Source of the DNA: Robiginitalea biformata HTCC2501
GTDB taxonomy: Bacteria; Bacteroidota; Bacteroidia; Flavobacteriales; Flavobacteriaceae
Direction of reading: 5' to 3'
Length of the DNA: 64,000 nucleotides
Assembly (NCBI RefSeq): GCF_000024125.1
Contig: NC_013222.1
Coordinates: forward strand, 3,179,501 to 3,243,500
Shown: positions 1 to 8,552 of the stretch, piece after piece
Position numbering within the stretch: the first letter of the stretch is position 1
Layout of the letters: the number at the start of each line of letters is the position of its first letter
The notes under the pieces: model-generated
The model's input: the letters and a program-made list of their open reading frames with translations, nothing else
Told to the model about the DNA's origin: nothing
Database searches by the model: none
Program-made: the position numbers and the translations under genes

Positions 1-35
1 CAACCGACCCGCCCGGTCTTCTCTTTATTTAATTA

Positions 36-43
36 TATCTTTG
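36..43 (+). promoter_or_regulatory. -7 box of the nrnA-gldI operon
   Basis: TATCTTTG matches the Bacteroidetes -7 consensus TAnnTTTG and ends five bases before the ATG at 49, so transcription would start at or next to the start codon. No clear TTG element is seen 19-21 bases upstream. Confidence 0.6.
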
Positions 44-48
44 CACGC

Positions 49-1068
49 ATGAATACCGAAGATGCCCGAACGCTGCGGCACTGGTTGTCTACCCCCCAGC
101 GCATCCTGCTGATACCCCATAAAAACCCGGATGGCGACGCCATGGGCGCATGCCTCGGTTTACAGCAATTTCTATTGGGATTCCAGGATGACGTGGTGGT
201 TGCCTGCCCGAACGAATTCCCGGCATTCCTGAAATGGATGCCCGGTGCAGCGGACGTAATCCTGCATACCAAAGACCCCGAAGGCGTGGCGCGTCAAATC
301 CGCGAAGCCGACCTGATATTCACCCTCGATTTCAACTCCCTGGACCGGACGGGTGCCATGGCGGAGGCGCTGGAAACCACCCGGGCCCGGCTGGTCATGA
401 TTGACCACCACCAGAGCCCGGGAGACTATGCACACCTGACGTATTCGGATCCAAAAATGAGCTCCACCTGCGAGATGGTGTACCGCACCATCCAGGCGCT
501 GGAGGGTGAAGGGAAGCTGTCTGCGGACGGGGCATCCTGCCTCTATGCAGGGATCCTTACGGATACCGGGTCGTTTAAGTTTGCATCCACCACCCCGGAA
601 ACCCTCCGGGTGGCTGCCAGACTCATGGACTGCGGGGCAGACCATGTGGAGATCCACCGCCAGATCTTCGACACAAACCGTCCCGAGCGACTCCGCCTCC
701 TGGGCATTGCCCTGAATAACCTGAAAATCCTCCCTTCCTTCCGTACGGCCTATATCACGCTGTCCCAGGAAGAACTGGATCAATGCGATTTCCGAAAGGG
801 GGATACCGAAGGCTTTGTCAATTACGGGCTGTCCGTAGACGGGGTTGTACTGGCGGCGATATTTATCGAGAACCGGGAGGAAGGGATCGTTAAGATATCC
901 CTGCGCTCCCGGGGTGCATTCTCCGTCAATAAGATGGCGCGGGCCCATTTTGAAGGCGGGGGCCACATCAATGCCGCAGGGGGACGAAGCGCGGAAAGCC
1001 TGGAGGAAACCGCAGCCCGGTTTGAGTCCCTCCTGCCCGATTACAAACCCGAACTACTCGCTGTATGA
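49..1068 (+). CDS. nrnA: DHH/DHHA1 phosphoesterase, NrnA-like
   Basis: Cytoplasmic phosphoesterase of 339 residues, the usual NrnA length. This family degrades very short RNAs (nanoRNase) and often dephosphorylates pAp. The metal-binding DHH motifs are visible: HKNPDGDA at 24-31, DFNSLDRTG starting at D94, and DHH at 119-121, followed by the DHHA1 motif GGGHINAAGG at about 303-312. A -7 box sits just upstream and no Shine-Dalgarno sequence is seen. The stop overlaps the gldI start by four bases (ATGA), so the two are probably translationally coupled. The nanoRNase/pAp activity is inferred from the family; the fold assignment is secure. Confidence 0.9.
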   Translation: MNTEDARTLRHWLSTPQRILLIPHKNPDGDAMGACLGLQQFLLGFQDDVVVACPNEFPAFLKWMPGAADVILHTKDPEGVARQIREADLIFTLDFNSLDRTGAMAEALETTRARLVMIDHHQSPGDYAHLTYSDPKMSSTCEMVYRTIQALEGEGKLSADGASCLYAGILTDTGSFKFASTTPETLRVAARLMDCGADHVEIHRQIFDTNRPERLRLLGIALNNLKILPSFRTAYITLSQEELDQCDFRKGDTEGFVNYGLSVDGVVLAAIFIENREEGIVKISLRSRGAFSVNKMARAHFEGGGHINAAGGRSAESLEETAARFESLLPDYKPELLAV

Positions 1069-1625
1069 AGACGCGGTTTGCCGTTATCGCCTTGCTGCTA
1101 CTCGCCCTCGGTTGCGGAGAACCCGAAGTCCGTTGGCCCGTGTCCCGTCAGGGCGGCTCCTTCCTGAAGCTTTCGGCCGAGCGGAACAAACGGCTCCTGG
1201 AACAGGAGCAGGCACTCCTGGACCGGATCATCGAAGCGGACAGCCAGCATACCTACCTCACCAGCCAAAGCGGATCCCGGTACTACTACCTGCAACAGGC
1301 CCCGGGGGATGGGTACACCCCACAACCCGACGACCTGGTGACCCTTACCTACGATATCCGGACATGGGACAACGATTCCATCTACCCGGAAACCGAAATC
1401 GGGTTGGTCCGGTATAAAGTGGACAAACAGGAATTGTTCCCGGGGCTGCGCAACAGCGTGAAACTTTTACAGGAAGGAGAAAGCGCCGTGTTCTTCTTTC
1501 CTTCCTCCCTGGCCTTCGGGTACCACGGGGACCAGGAACGAATCGGGCCGAACCTGCCCGTCCAGAGTACCCTAACAATTGTAAAAATCGAAAAACAATC
1601 GGATTCCGAATCATCCAATCCCTAA
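1065..1625 (+). CDS. gldI: gliding motility lipoprotein GldI, FKBP-type peptidyl-prolyl isomerase
   Basis: A 186-residue lipoprotein: a short hydrophobic signal ends in LLALGC, with the lipobox cysteine at 17. An FKBP-type domain fills roughly residues 75-180 (pattern LVTLTYDIRTW, then FPGLRNSVKLLQEGES, then FFPSSLAFGYHG). In Flavobacterium, GldI is required for gliding and probably helps fold motility or type IX secretion proteins in the periplasm. It follows nrnA with an ATGA overlap and is followed four bases later by a second PPIase lipoprotein, so the pair appears to be one extracytoplasmic folding unit. The GldI name rests on family resemblance and this context. Confidence 0.85.
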   Translation: MKTRFAVIALLLLALGCGEPEVRWPVSRQGGSFLKLSAERNKRLLEQEQALLDRIIEADSQHTYLTSQSGSRYYYLQQAPGDGYTPQPDDLVTLTYDIRTWDNDSIYPETEIGLVRYKVDKQELFPGLRNSVKLLQEGESAVFFFPSSLAFGYHGDQERIGPNLPVQSTLTIVKIEKQSDSESSNP

Positions 1626-1629
1626 TTCT

Positions 1630-2751
1630 ATGAAACAGACATTCTCATTACTCCTGCTGATCGGCCTGCTGGCCACGGGCTGTAAATCCAATCAATATGC
1701 CGATCTGGGCGACGGGCTCTACGCCGAAATGCAGACCAACCAGGGGGAAATTATCCTCCGGCTGGAATACGAGCAGACTCCGGTTACCGTAGCGAACTTC
1801 GTGACCCTGGCCGAAGGGACCAGCCCGTTTGTCAGCGAGGAATTCAAGGGAAAGCCCTATTACGATGGGGTTACGTTTCACCGCGTGATGAAGGATTTTA
1901 TGATCCAGGGGGGAGACCCCACGGGCACCGGCCGGGGTACGCCCGGGTACCGGTTTTCCAATGAAATCGTGGATTCCCTGGTCCACGACCGAAAAGGCAT
2001 CCTCTCCATGGCCAATTCCGGGGGAACCAAAACAAACGGCAGCCAGTTTTTCATCACCCATGCCCCGACGCCCTGGCTGGACGGCATCCACACGGTATTC
2101 GGGGAGGTGGTCCAGGGGATCGAGGTGGTGGATTCCATTGCAGCCGTCCCTGTAGACCCCGCCAGCAACAAACCCCTGGATTCCGTGGTGATGGAGACCG
2201 TTGAAATTGTACGCAAAGGCCGGGACGCGAAGGACTTCGACGCCGTGGAGGTGATGCGCAACTACTTTGCCCAGGAGGAGGCTGCCGAAGCGGCCCGCCG
2301 GCAAAGATTACAGGACTATGTAGCGGAATTCGCAGACCAGAAAGCCCGGGCCGAATCCCTGCCCTCCGGGCTGCAATACCTGGTCCTGAACGAAGGGGAA
2401 GGTCCCAAACCGTCCATCGGGCAACGGGTACTTGTCAATTATTCCGGCTGGCTCGAAGACGGGACGCTGATCGACAGTTCGGATGAATCGGTGGCACGGG
2501 AATTCGGGGAACTCGACCGTCTGATGCAGATGCACCGGGGCTCACTGACCCCCTACCCGATGCCCTACAGCCCGGATACGCAACTGATCGCGGGCTTTAA
2601 GGAAGCCCTGCTGCTGATGGAAGTGGGCGACAAATGGCGGGTGTTTATCCCCTCCCACCTGGCGTATGGGGACCAGGGCAACGGCCCCGTGCCTCCTGGG
2701 GCCGACATGATTTTTGACCTGGAAATAATCGAAATCGAGGGTAGCGAATAA
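1630..2751 (+). CDS. lipoprotein with fused cyclophilin and FKBP domains
   Basis: A 373-residue lipoprotein (LLATGC, cysteine 18). Residues about 30-195 are a cyclophilin domain: FHRVMKDFMIQGGDPTGTG, then NGSQFFIT, then TVFGEVVQG. After a short charged linker, about 245-370 form an FKBP domain with VLVNYSGWLEDGTLIDSS, then IAGFKEALLLMEVGDKWRVF, then FIPSHLAYG. Both are peptidyl-prolyl isomerase folds, here joined in one envelope-anchored protein. It starts four bases after gldI, so it is probably co-transcribed and acts on exported proteins. The two catalytic folds are clear; the client proteins are unknown. Confidence 0.9.
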   Translation: MKQTFSLLLLIGLLATGCKSNQYADLGDGLYAEMQTNQGEIILRLEYEQTPVTVANFVTLAEGTSPFVSEEFKGKPYYDGVTFHRVMKDFMIQGGDPTGTGRGTPGYRFSNEIVDSLVHDRKGILSMANSGGTKTNGSQFFITHAPTPWLDGIHTVFGEVVQGIEVVDSIAAVPVDPASNKPLDSVVMETVEIVRKGRDAKDFDAVEVMRNYFAQEEAAEAARRQRLQDYVAEFADQKARAESLPSGLQYLVLNEGEGPKPSIGQRVLVNYSGWLEDGTLIDSSDESVAREFGELDRLMQMHRGSLTPYPMPYSPDTQLIAGFKEALLLMEVGDKWRVFIPSHLAYGDQGNGPVPPGADMIFDLEIIEIEGSE

Positions 2752-2760
2752 CCGCAGAAC

Positions 2761-2818
2761 GGACAGGGCTTTAATCCCTATCAGGGAGCGGACAGGGCGT
2801 TAGTTCCTTTCAGGAATA
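2761..2818. repeat. two imperfect 29-base tandem copies at the pepD 3' end
   Basis: Bases 2761-2789 and 2790-2818 match at 22 of 29 positions, both opening with GGACAGGGC. The second copy contains the pepD stop codon and its last few codons, so the first copy looks like a diverged duplicate of the gene end placed in the convergent intergenic region. Confidence 0.6.
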
Positions 2819-4263
2819 TGCGCCAGTACGTCCGTGAGCAGCTTCCAGAATTTGGAGGTTGAAGGGATGCTGGCCCGCTCATCCGGGCTGTGGGCTCCCC
2901 GGATGGTCGGCCCAAAGCTGATCATGTCCAGGTCGGGATACTTGTCTTTGATAATTCCGCATTCCAGGCCGCCGTGCCCCGCCAGAATCCGAGGGGGTTC
3001 CCCGAAAAGATCCCGGTATCGCTTTGTCACGAGTTCCAGGATGGCTGAATCCGGAGCGGGTTCCCACCCGGGATATTCCCCGCTGGTTTCCGTCCGGAAA
3101 CCCGCCAGGGTAAATACGGCCTCCAGCTGCCGCACCAGCGCCTCCTTGGCGCCTTCACGGGAAGACCTGGCCAGGCAACCTATTTGGATTTCGCCCGATC
3201 CGGCGGCCACCCGGGCCACATTGTTGGACGTTTCCGTCTGACCGGGGAATTCCGCACTCATCGCGACCACCCCGTTGTGCAATCCCAACAGGCAGCGCAA
3301 CAGGCGGCCGGCATCGTCTTCGGGCAGCAGGCCCCCGGTTACATCTGCCGGGGACATGGTAATCTCCAGCCCGGGTTCCAACTGCCGGTTTTCCTCCAAC
3401 AGGGCGGTCCGTTCCCTCTCAAAAGCTTCGCGGAATGCACTTTCCCGGTCCGGGTTCAGGGAAAGGACTGCACGGGCTTCTCGGGGGATGGCGTTGCGCA
3501 GGGTCCCCCCGGTAAGGAGGTGTAGCCCGCAGGCCCCGGCATCATAGCAGGCGTACAAAAGCCGGGCCAGCAATTTGTTGGCGTTTCCAGGACCCTTGTG
3601 GATGTCCATGCCGCTGTGCCCGCCCTGCAGGCCCAGGAGTTGAATTTCATATCCCCTCCAACCTGCGGGAACCGCTGCTGCCTCATATCGGGAGGTCCCG
3701 GTGACGTCCACGCCCCCGGCACAGCCCACACTGAGCTCGTCGTCCTCCTCGGTATCCAGGTTCAGAAGGATTTTTCCCTTGAGCCATCCGGGTTGAAGGC
3801 CTTTGGCCCCGGTCATCCCGGTTTCCTCATCGATGGTGAACAGGGCTTCCAGGGGCGGGTGGGCCAGGTCGTCGGACTCCAGGACCGCCATGATGGCGGC
3901 AACCCCCAGGCCGTTGTCTGCCCCCAGGGTTGTTCCGCGTGCACGCACCCAGTCGCCATCCCGGTACATCCGGATACCTTCATTATCAAAATCGAATTCC
4001 GTGGCGTCGTTCTTCTGGTGCACCATATCCAGGTGGGCCTGCAAGACCACGGGCGTACGGCCTTCCATGCCCTTGCTGGCCGGCTTGCGGATCACCACGT
4101 TGCCCACGGCATCCCGCCGGGTCTCCAGCTCCAGGTTCGCCCCGAAATCGAGGATAAACCGGATCACCCGGTCTTCCTTCTTGGACGGGCGCGGGACGGC
4201 GCTCAGGGATTCAAAGTGTTTCCAAACCGTTCGGGGCTCCGCCCGAATAACCAACTCTTCCAT
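2800..4263 (-). CDS. pepD: aminoacyl-histidine dipeptidase (PepD family, M20)
   Basis: Zinc-dependent M20 dipeptidase of about 487 residues that cleaves Xaa-His dipeptides in the cytoplasm. Visible motifs are LQAHLDMVHQK (first metal histidine), GADNGLGVAA (bridging aspartate), DEETGMTGA (catalytic and metal glutamates) and HGGLECGII near the C-terminus (last metal histidine). The frame stays open to a TTG at 4278, but the ATG at 4263 gives the typical start MEELVIRAEP and is preferred. It is divergent from the DUF3810 gene, with a 74-base gap, and convergent with the PPIase gene. The family assignment is secure; substrate range is inferred. Confidence 0.9.
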   Translation of the reverse strand: MEELVIRAEPRTVWKHFESLSAVPRPSKKEDRVIRFILDFGANLELETRRDAVGNVVIRKPASKGMEGRTPVVLQAHLDMVHQKNDATEFDFDNEGIRMYRDGDWVRARGTTLGADNGLGVAAIMAVLESDDLAHPPLEALFTIDEETGMTGAKGLQPGWLKGKILLNLDTEEDDELSVGCAGGVDVTGTSRYEAAAVPAGWRGYEIQLLGLQGGHSGMDIHKGPGNANKLLARLLYACYDAGACGLHLLTGGTLRNAIPREARAVLSLNPDRESAFREAFERERTALLEENRQLEPGLEITMSPADVTGGLLPEDDAGRLLRCLLGLHNGVVAMSAEFPGQTETSNNVARVAAGSGEIQIGCLARSSREGAKEALVRQLEAVFTLAGFRTETSGEYPGWEPAPDSAILELVTKRYRDLFGEPPRILAGHGGLECGIIKDKYPDLDMISFGPTIRGAHSPDERASIPSTSKFWKLLTDVLAHIPERN

Positions 4264-4324
4264 AGGGTATCGTTTCAATCCGCCAAAAATACGGAATGCC
4301 CCACAGCCTCACGAGCGAATTGGC

Positions 4325-4332
4325 TATTTTTG
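4325..4332 (+). promoter_or_regulatory. -7 box of the DUF3810 gene
   Basis: TATTTTTG fits TAnnTTTG and ends five bases before the ATG at 4338. It lies after the upstream in-frame ATG at 4296, which argues against that earlier start and suggests a leaderless or nearly leaderless mRNA. Confidence 0.6.
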
Positions 4333-4337
4333 CGGGC

Positions 4338-5447
4338 ATGCGCAACCGGATCAAAAATATCCTGGCCCTATCCCTCCTCCTGCAATGGGTGCTGGTGCGC
4401 TTTGCAGCCAGCTCCCCCCAATGGGTGGAAAAGTGGTACAGCCGGGGGCTCTACCCCTACCTCTCCGGGTTCTTCCGCCGAATCTACGGGTGGATTCCCT
4501 TCTCCGTGGGCGACCTGGTCTACCTCGGATTACTGGCGTTCCTGTTCTGGTGGCTCTTTCGCAAGCTGAAAACTGTCCGCAGGCGTATCCCGGGATTTCT
4601 GCGGGACCTCCTTGCGGGGTTTGCCATCCTGCACGGCACTTTCTACCTGCTTTGGGGGCTGAATTATTTTCGGGAGCCCCTGGGGGCGGCCCTGGGGATG
4701 TCCGAGGAATACTCCCGGGAGGAACTCCTGCAGACAGCCGAGTGGCTTGCCGCCCGGTCGAATGCCCTGCAGGAGACGCTTGCCGGGGATACCCTCACCC
4801 CGGTACGCCTGCCCTATTCGCAAGGGGAAATACGGGAAATGACCGTGGCGGCTTACCAAAACATCTCCGGGGATTTCCCGGAATTTACCTACCGCCATCC
4901 CAGCCTGAAAAACTCCCTGATCAGCACCGCACTTACCTATATGGGATACGGGGGGTACCTGAACCCTTTTACCGGGGAGGCACAGGTCAACGGGCGCCTG
5001 CCGCTGTTTCGCTACCCGGTGGTCTGCGGGCATGAAGTGGGCCACCAACTGGGCTATTCAGCAGAAAACGAAACCAATTTTATCGGATACCTGGTCACCC
5101 AGAAGAATCCGGACCCGTACTTCCAGTATGCGGCATCCGCCTACGGACTGGGGTACTGCCTGGCGGAAATCAACCGCGTGGACAGCCTGGAGCGCAAACG
5201 GATTACCCGCGGGCTCCATCCCGGGGTCCGCGCCAACTACGCCGAAATGCAGGAATTTTGGGGGGCGTACGAAAATCCGTTGGAGCCGGTCTTTAAAGCC
5301 GTGTTCAGCAAATACCTGGAGGCAAACCGTCAGGCCGACGGGATCGCCAGCTACAACCGCGTGGTTTCCCTGCTGGTGGCTTACCACAGGCGGGAGCTGG
5401 AGGTATTGCCGGGGCCGCCGCCATCGGCCCCGGCTCCTGAAGATTAA
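4338..5447 (+). CDS. DUF3810 membrane protein with HEVGH zinc-peptidase motif
   Basis: A 369-residue protein. The N-terminus holds about three membrane segments (around 5-20, 55-75 and 90-110), followed by a soluble part with CGHEVGHQLG at 231-240. HExxH is the signature of zinc metallopeptidases, and ENETNF shortly after could supply a third ligand. DUF3810 proteins are common in Bacteroidetes and have no settled function; a membrane-anchored protease is the natural inference. The frame extends to an ATG at 4296, but the -7 box at 4325-4332 makes 4338 (MRNRIKN) the better start. It faces pepD divergently. Confidence 0.85.
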   Translation: MRNRIKNILALSLLLQWVLVRFAASSPQWVEKWYSRGLYPYLSGFFRRIYGWIPFSVGDLVYLGLLAFLFWWLFRKLKTVRRRIPGFLRDLLAGFAILHGTFYLLWGLNYFREPLGAALGMSEEYSREELLQTAEWLAARSNALQETLAGDTLTPVRLPYSQGEIREMTVAAYQNISGDFPEFTYRHPSLKNSLISTALTYMGYGGYLNPFTGEAQVNGRLPLFRYPVVCGHEVGHQLGYSAENETNFIGYLVTQKNPDPYFQYAASAYGLGYCLAEINRVDSLERKRITRGLHPGVRANYAEMQEFWGAYENPLEPVFKAVFSKYLEANRQADGIASYNRVVSLLVAYHRRELEVLPGPPPSAPAPED

Positions 5448-5465
5448 AGCCCGCTCTGCCTCGCA

Positions 5466-5505
5466 CGGGCAGGCATTCCTTAACCCGGGCGGGTATTCCT
5501 TAAAT
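5466..5505. repeat. two imperfect 20-base tandem copies after the DUF3810 gene
   Basis: Bases 5466-5485 and 5486-5505 match at 16 of 20 positions and share the core ATTCCTTAA. They sit just after the DUF3810 stop codon, before the amidohydrolase gene. Confidence 0.5.
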
Positions 5506-5587
5506 AATTGTTAAAGTCCCGCGGGCATCCGGGGGGGCCGGCCGATTGTCCTATTTTTAGTCCGCTAATTCAAAACTACCGCACCAC

Positions 5588-8536
5588 ATGAAATGGAAAT
5601 TAACCCTCCTGGCCTTTCTGGGGCTGGGGATGTTCGCTTTTGCCCAGGAATACTTCCCAAAAAACGACGGCGTTAAAGCGACCAATGACAACTACACGGC
5701 CCTGACCAATGCCCGGATTTATACGGCACCCGGTCAGGTAATCGAAAACGGCACCCTTTTGGTCCAAAACGGCAAGGTGGTCCAGGCCGGCACTTCCGTG
5801 CAAATTCCGGACAACAGCGTGGTAATCGACCTGAAAGGACATTCAATCTACCCCTCCTTTATAGACGTTTTTTCAGGCTTTGGGATGGAAAAGCCCAAAC
5901 GGGCCCAGGGGTCCGGCCGGACCGCCCAGTACGACGCCAGCCGGGACGGCTTCTATTGGAACGACCATATCCGTCCGGAACAACAGGCCATTGCAGCCTA
6001 TTCCTTTGACAAGGGCAAGGCCGCTTCCCTGCGCAAAGCCGGGTTCGGGGTGGTGAACAGCCATGTGCAGGACGGTATCGCCCGGGGTACGGGGGTACTG
6101 CTCACACTGAGCGAATCGGACGACGATGCACGCCGGGTCCTGGACGACGAATCGGGCCAGTATTTCTCCTTTGAGAAAAGCGTGACCTCCCGCCAGTCCT
6201 ACCCGACGTCCCTGATGGGCGCCATGGCACTGCTGCGGCAGATGTACCACGATGCCGACTGGTATGCCCGGGGGAATACCTCGAATACAGACCGGTCTTT
6301 GGAAGCGTTAATAGCCAACAAAGGGCTTGTACAGTTCTTTGCGGCGGGCGACAAGGACAACGTCCTCAGGGCGGATGGGATCGGCGACGCCTTCGGGGTC
6401 TCCTATGTGCTGCTCGCCGGCGGACAGGAATACGAGAATATCGAACAGATCAAGGCCACCGGGGCTTCCCTGGTCGTGCCGCTGGATTTCCCGGAAGCCT
6501 TTGACGTCTCCAACCCGTACGAAGCCCAACTGGTGAGCCTGGAAGATATGAAGCACTGGAACCAGGCCCCGACCAACCCGAGGGTACTCGCGGAGAACGG
6601 GGTTTCCTTTGCCTTCACCCTGCACGGGTTAAAAAACGAATCGGACATTTTCAAAAAAGTCCGCAAGGCCATGGCCCACGGCCTTACCGAACAACAGGCC
6701 CTGGAAGCACTCACTACCGTGCCGGCGCGCCTGTTGGGTAAATCCGCCGAAATCGGGTCGCTGCAGCCGGGCAGGCTGGCAAATTTCCTGGTTACCTCCG
6801 GACCCGTTTTTGACGAAAATACTACCCTGTACGAAAACTGGGTGCGCGGGAAGCGCGAGGTGCTGGAGGATATGAGCCGGAAAGATATCCGGGGTACCTA
6901 TTCCCTGGCCGCCGGGGGCAAAACGTATTCCCTTGAGATCTCCGGGAAGGCGGCTGCCCCGAAACTCAAAGTGATGCGGGACACGGCCCAACTCAAATCC
7001 AGCCTGAGCTACTCGGGCGACTGGGTGGACCTCAGTTTCAACGACTCGGGCGAACGCTACCGGATGACGGCCCGGGTGGCAGCAGGCTCCGACCATCTTC
7101 AGGGGAAAGGTGTTCTGCCCAACGGGAATTCCACCCGAATGACCGCCCGGATGACCCAGGCCTTTGAGCCGGAGGTAGCCGAAAAGTCCTCCGCAGAGGA
7201 GGATGCCCCGGAGGTACTTCCCCTGACCTATCCGAATGTCGGATATGGCTTCACCAGCCTCCCGACACAGGAAGATGTCCTCTTCCGGAATGCCACGGTA
7301 TGGACGAGCGAGGATGCAGGCGTATTGGAAAATACGGACGTACTGATCCGCAAAGGGAAGATTGCCCGTATCGGCCAGGGCCTCAATGCCGGAAGCGCCC
7401 GCGTAATCGACGCCACCGGCAAACACCTGACAGCCGGGATCATTGACGAACACAGCCATATTGCCGGCGTGTCCATCAACGAAGCGGGCCACAATTCCTC
7501 GGCCGAAGTCCGTATGGCCGACGTTCTGGACCCGGAAGATGTGGATATCTACCGGAACCTGGCCGGAGGGGTTACCTCCATCCAGCTCCTGCACGGATCG
7601 GCCAACCCAATCGGGGGCCAGTCGGCCATTTTCAAACTGAAGTGGGGCCGGCCTGCCGATGAGATGCTCTACGAGGACATGCCGAAATTTATCAAATTCG
7701 CCCTGGGTGAAAATGTCAAACAGAGCAACTGGCAGAGTTTTGACCGGTTCCCGCAAACGCGGATGGGCGTGGAGCAGGTCTTCCTGAATTACTTCCAGCG
7801 GGCCAAAGAATACCAGGCCAAAAAGGATTCCGGGGAGCCCTACCGGCACGATGAGGAAATGGAGACCCTGGCGGAAATCCTCCGGGGGGAGCGATTTATT
7901 TCCTGCCACTCCTACGTTCAGAGCGAAATCAACATGCTGATGAAGGTAGCCGAAAAAATGGGCTTCCGGGTCAATACCTTCACGCACATTCTGGAAGGAT
8001 ACAAGGTGGCCGACAAGATGGCCGAACACGGCGTGGGCGGTTCCACTTTCAGCGACTGGTGGGCCTATAAGTTCGAAGTAAACGACGCGATTCCCTACAA
8101 CGCCGCCATCATGACCCGTGCCGGCGTAACCACCGCCATCAACAGCGACGATGCCGAGATGTCCCGCCGACTGAACCAGGAGGCCGCCAAGACAGTCAAA
8201 TACGGTGGGATGAGCGAGGAGGAAGCCTGGAAGATGGTGACCATCAACCCGGCCAAACTGCTGCACCTGGACCACCGGACAGGCAGTATTGCCGAAGGCA
8301 AGGACGCCGATGTGGTCCTGTGGTCGGGACACCCGCTTTCGGTCTATTCCCGCGCGGAAAAGACCTACATCGAAGGGATCCCGTACTTTGACCTGGAACG
8401 GGACAAGCAAATCCGGCAACGCATCGACCGGGAGCGCAATACGCTCATCAACATGATGCTGCAGGAAAAGGACGGGGGTACCAAGCGGACCCCCCGTCAA
8501 AACCGCAGGGAACGCTTCCACTGCGACAGCCTGTAA
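5588..8536 (+). CDS. exported tandem amidohydrolase (inactive-looking plus intact module)
   Basis: A 982-residue exported protein with signal peptide MKWKLTLLAFLGLGMFAFAQ. It contains two amidohydrolase-type halves. The C-terminal half (about 560-960) keeps the metal pattern: DEHSHIAG near 621, CHSYV, FTHILEG and a late aspartate in NSDDAE. The N-terminal half (about 35-430) has the composite beta-sandwich start and the PGRLANFLV end but shows DVFSGFG where the HxH should be, so it is probably not catalytic. Related bacterial families hydrolyse cyclic amides or peptides. A third module is encoded 16 bases downstream, so the two genes probably form one periplasmic unit. The substrate is unknown. 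Confidence 0.85.
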   Translation: MKWKLTLLAFLGLGMFAFAQEYFPKNDGVKATNDNYTALTNARIYTAPGQVIENGTLLVQNGKVVQAGTSVQIPDNSVVIDLKGHSIYPSFIDVFSGFGMEKPKRAQGSGRTAQYDASRDGFYWNDHIRPEQQAIAAYSFDKGKAASLRKAGFGVVNSHVQDGIARGTGVLLTLSESDDDARRVLDDESGQYFSFEKSVTSRQSYPTSLMGAMALLRQMYHDADWYARGNTSNTDRSLEALIANKGLVQFFAAGDKDNVLRADGIGDAFGVSYVLLAGGQEYENIEQIKATGASLVVPLDFPEAFDVSNPYEAQLVSLEDMKHWNQAPTNPRVLAENGVSFAFTLHGLKNESDIFKKVRKAMAHGLTEQQALEALTTVPARLLGKSAEIGSLQPGRLANFLVTSGPVFDENTTLYENWVRGKREVLEDMSRKDIRGTYSLAAGGKTYSLEISGKAAAPKLKVMRDTAQLKSSLSYSGDWVDLSFNDSGERYRMTARVAAGSDHLQGKGVLPNGNSTRMTARMTQAFEPEVAEKSSAEEDAPEVLPLTYPNVGYGFTSLPTQEDVLFRNATVWTSEDAGVLENTDVLIRKGKIARIGQGLNAGSARVIDATGKHLTAGIIDEHSHIAGVSINEAGHNSSAEVRMADVLDPEDVDIYRNLAGGVTSIQLLHGSANPIGGQSAIFKLKWGRPADEMLYEDMPKFIKFALGENVKQSNWQSFDRFPQTRMGVEQVFLNYFQRAKEYQAKKDSGEPYRHDEEMETLAEILRGERFISCHSYVQSEINMLMKVAEKMGFRVNTFTHILEGYKVADKMAEHGVGGSTFSDWWAYKFEVNDAIPYNAAIMTRAGVTTAINSDDAEMSRRLNQEAAKTVKYGGMSEEEAWKMVTINPAKLLHLDHRTGSIAEGKDADVVLWSGHPLSVYSRAEKTYIEGIPYFDLERDKQIRQRIDRERNTLINMMLQEKDGGTKRTPRQNRRERFHCDSL

Positions 8537-8552
8537 TCCTCCAACTCAAAAA

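Noticed and set aside
6629-8521. Minus-strand open frame of 630 codons inside the tandem amidohydrolase gene
   Set aside because: Shadow of GC-rich third positions in the real gene; no recognisable domain or start signal.
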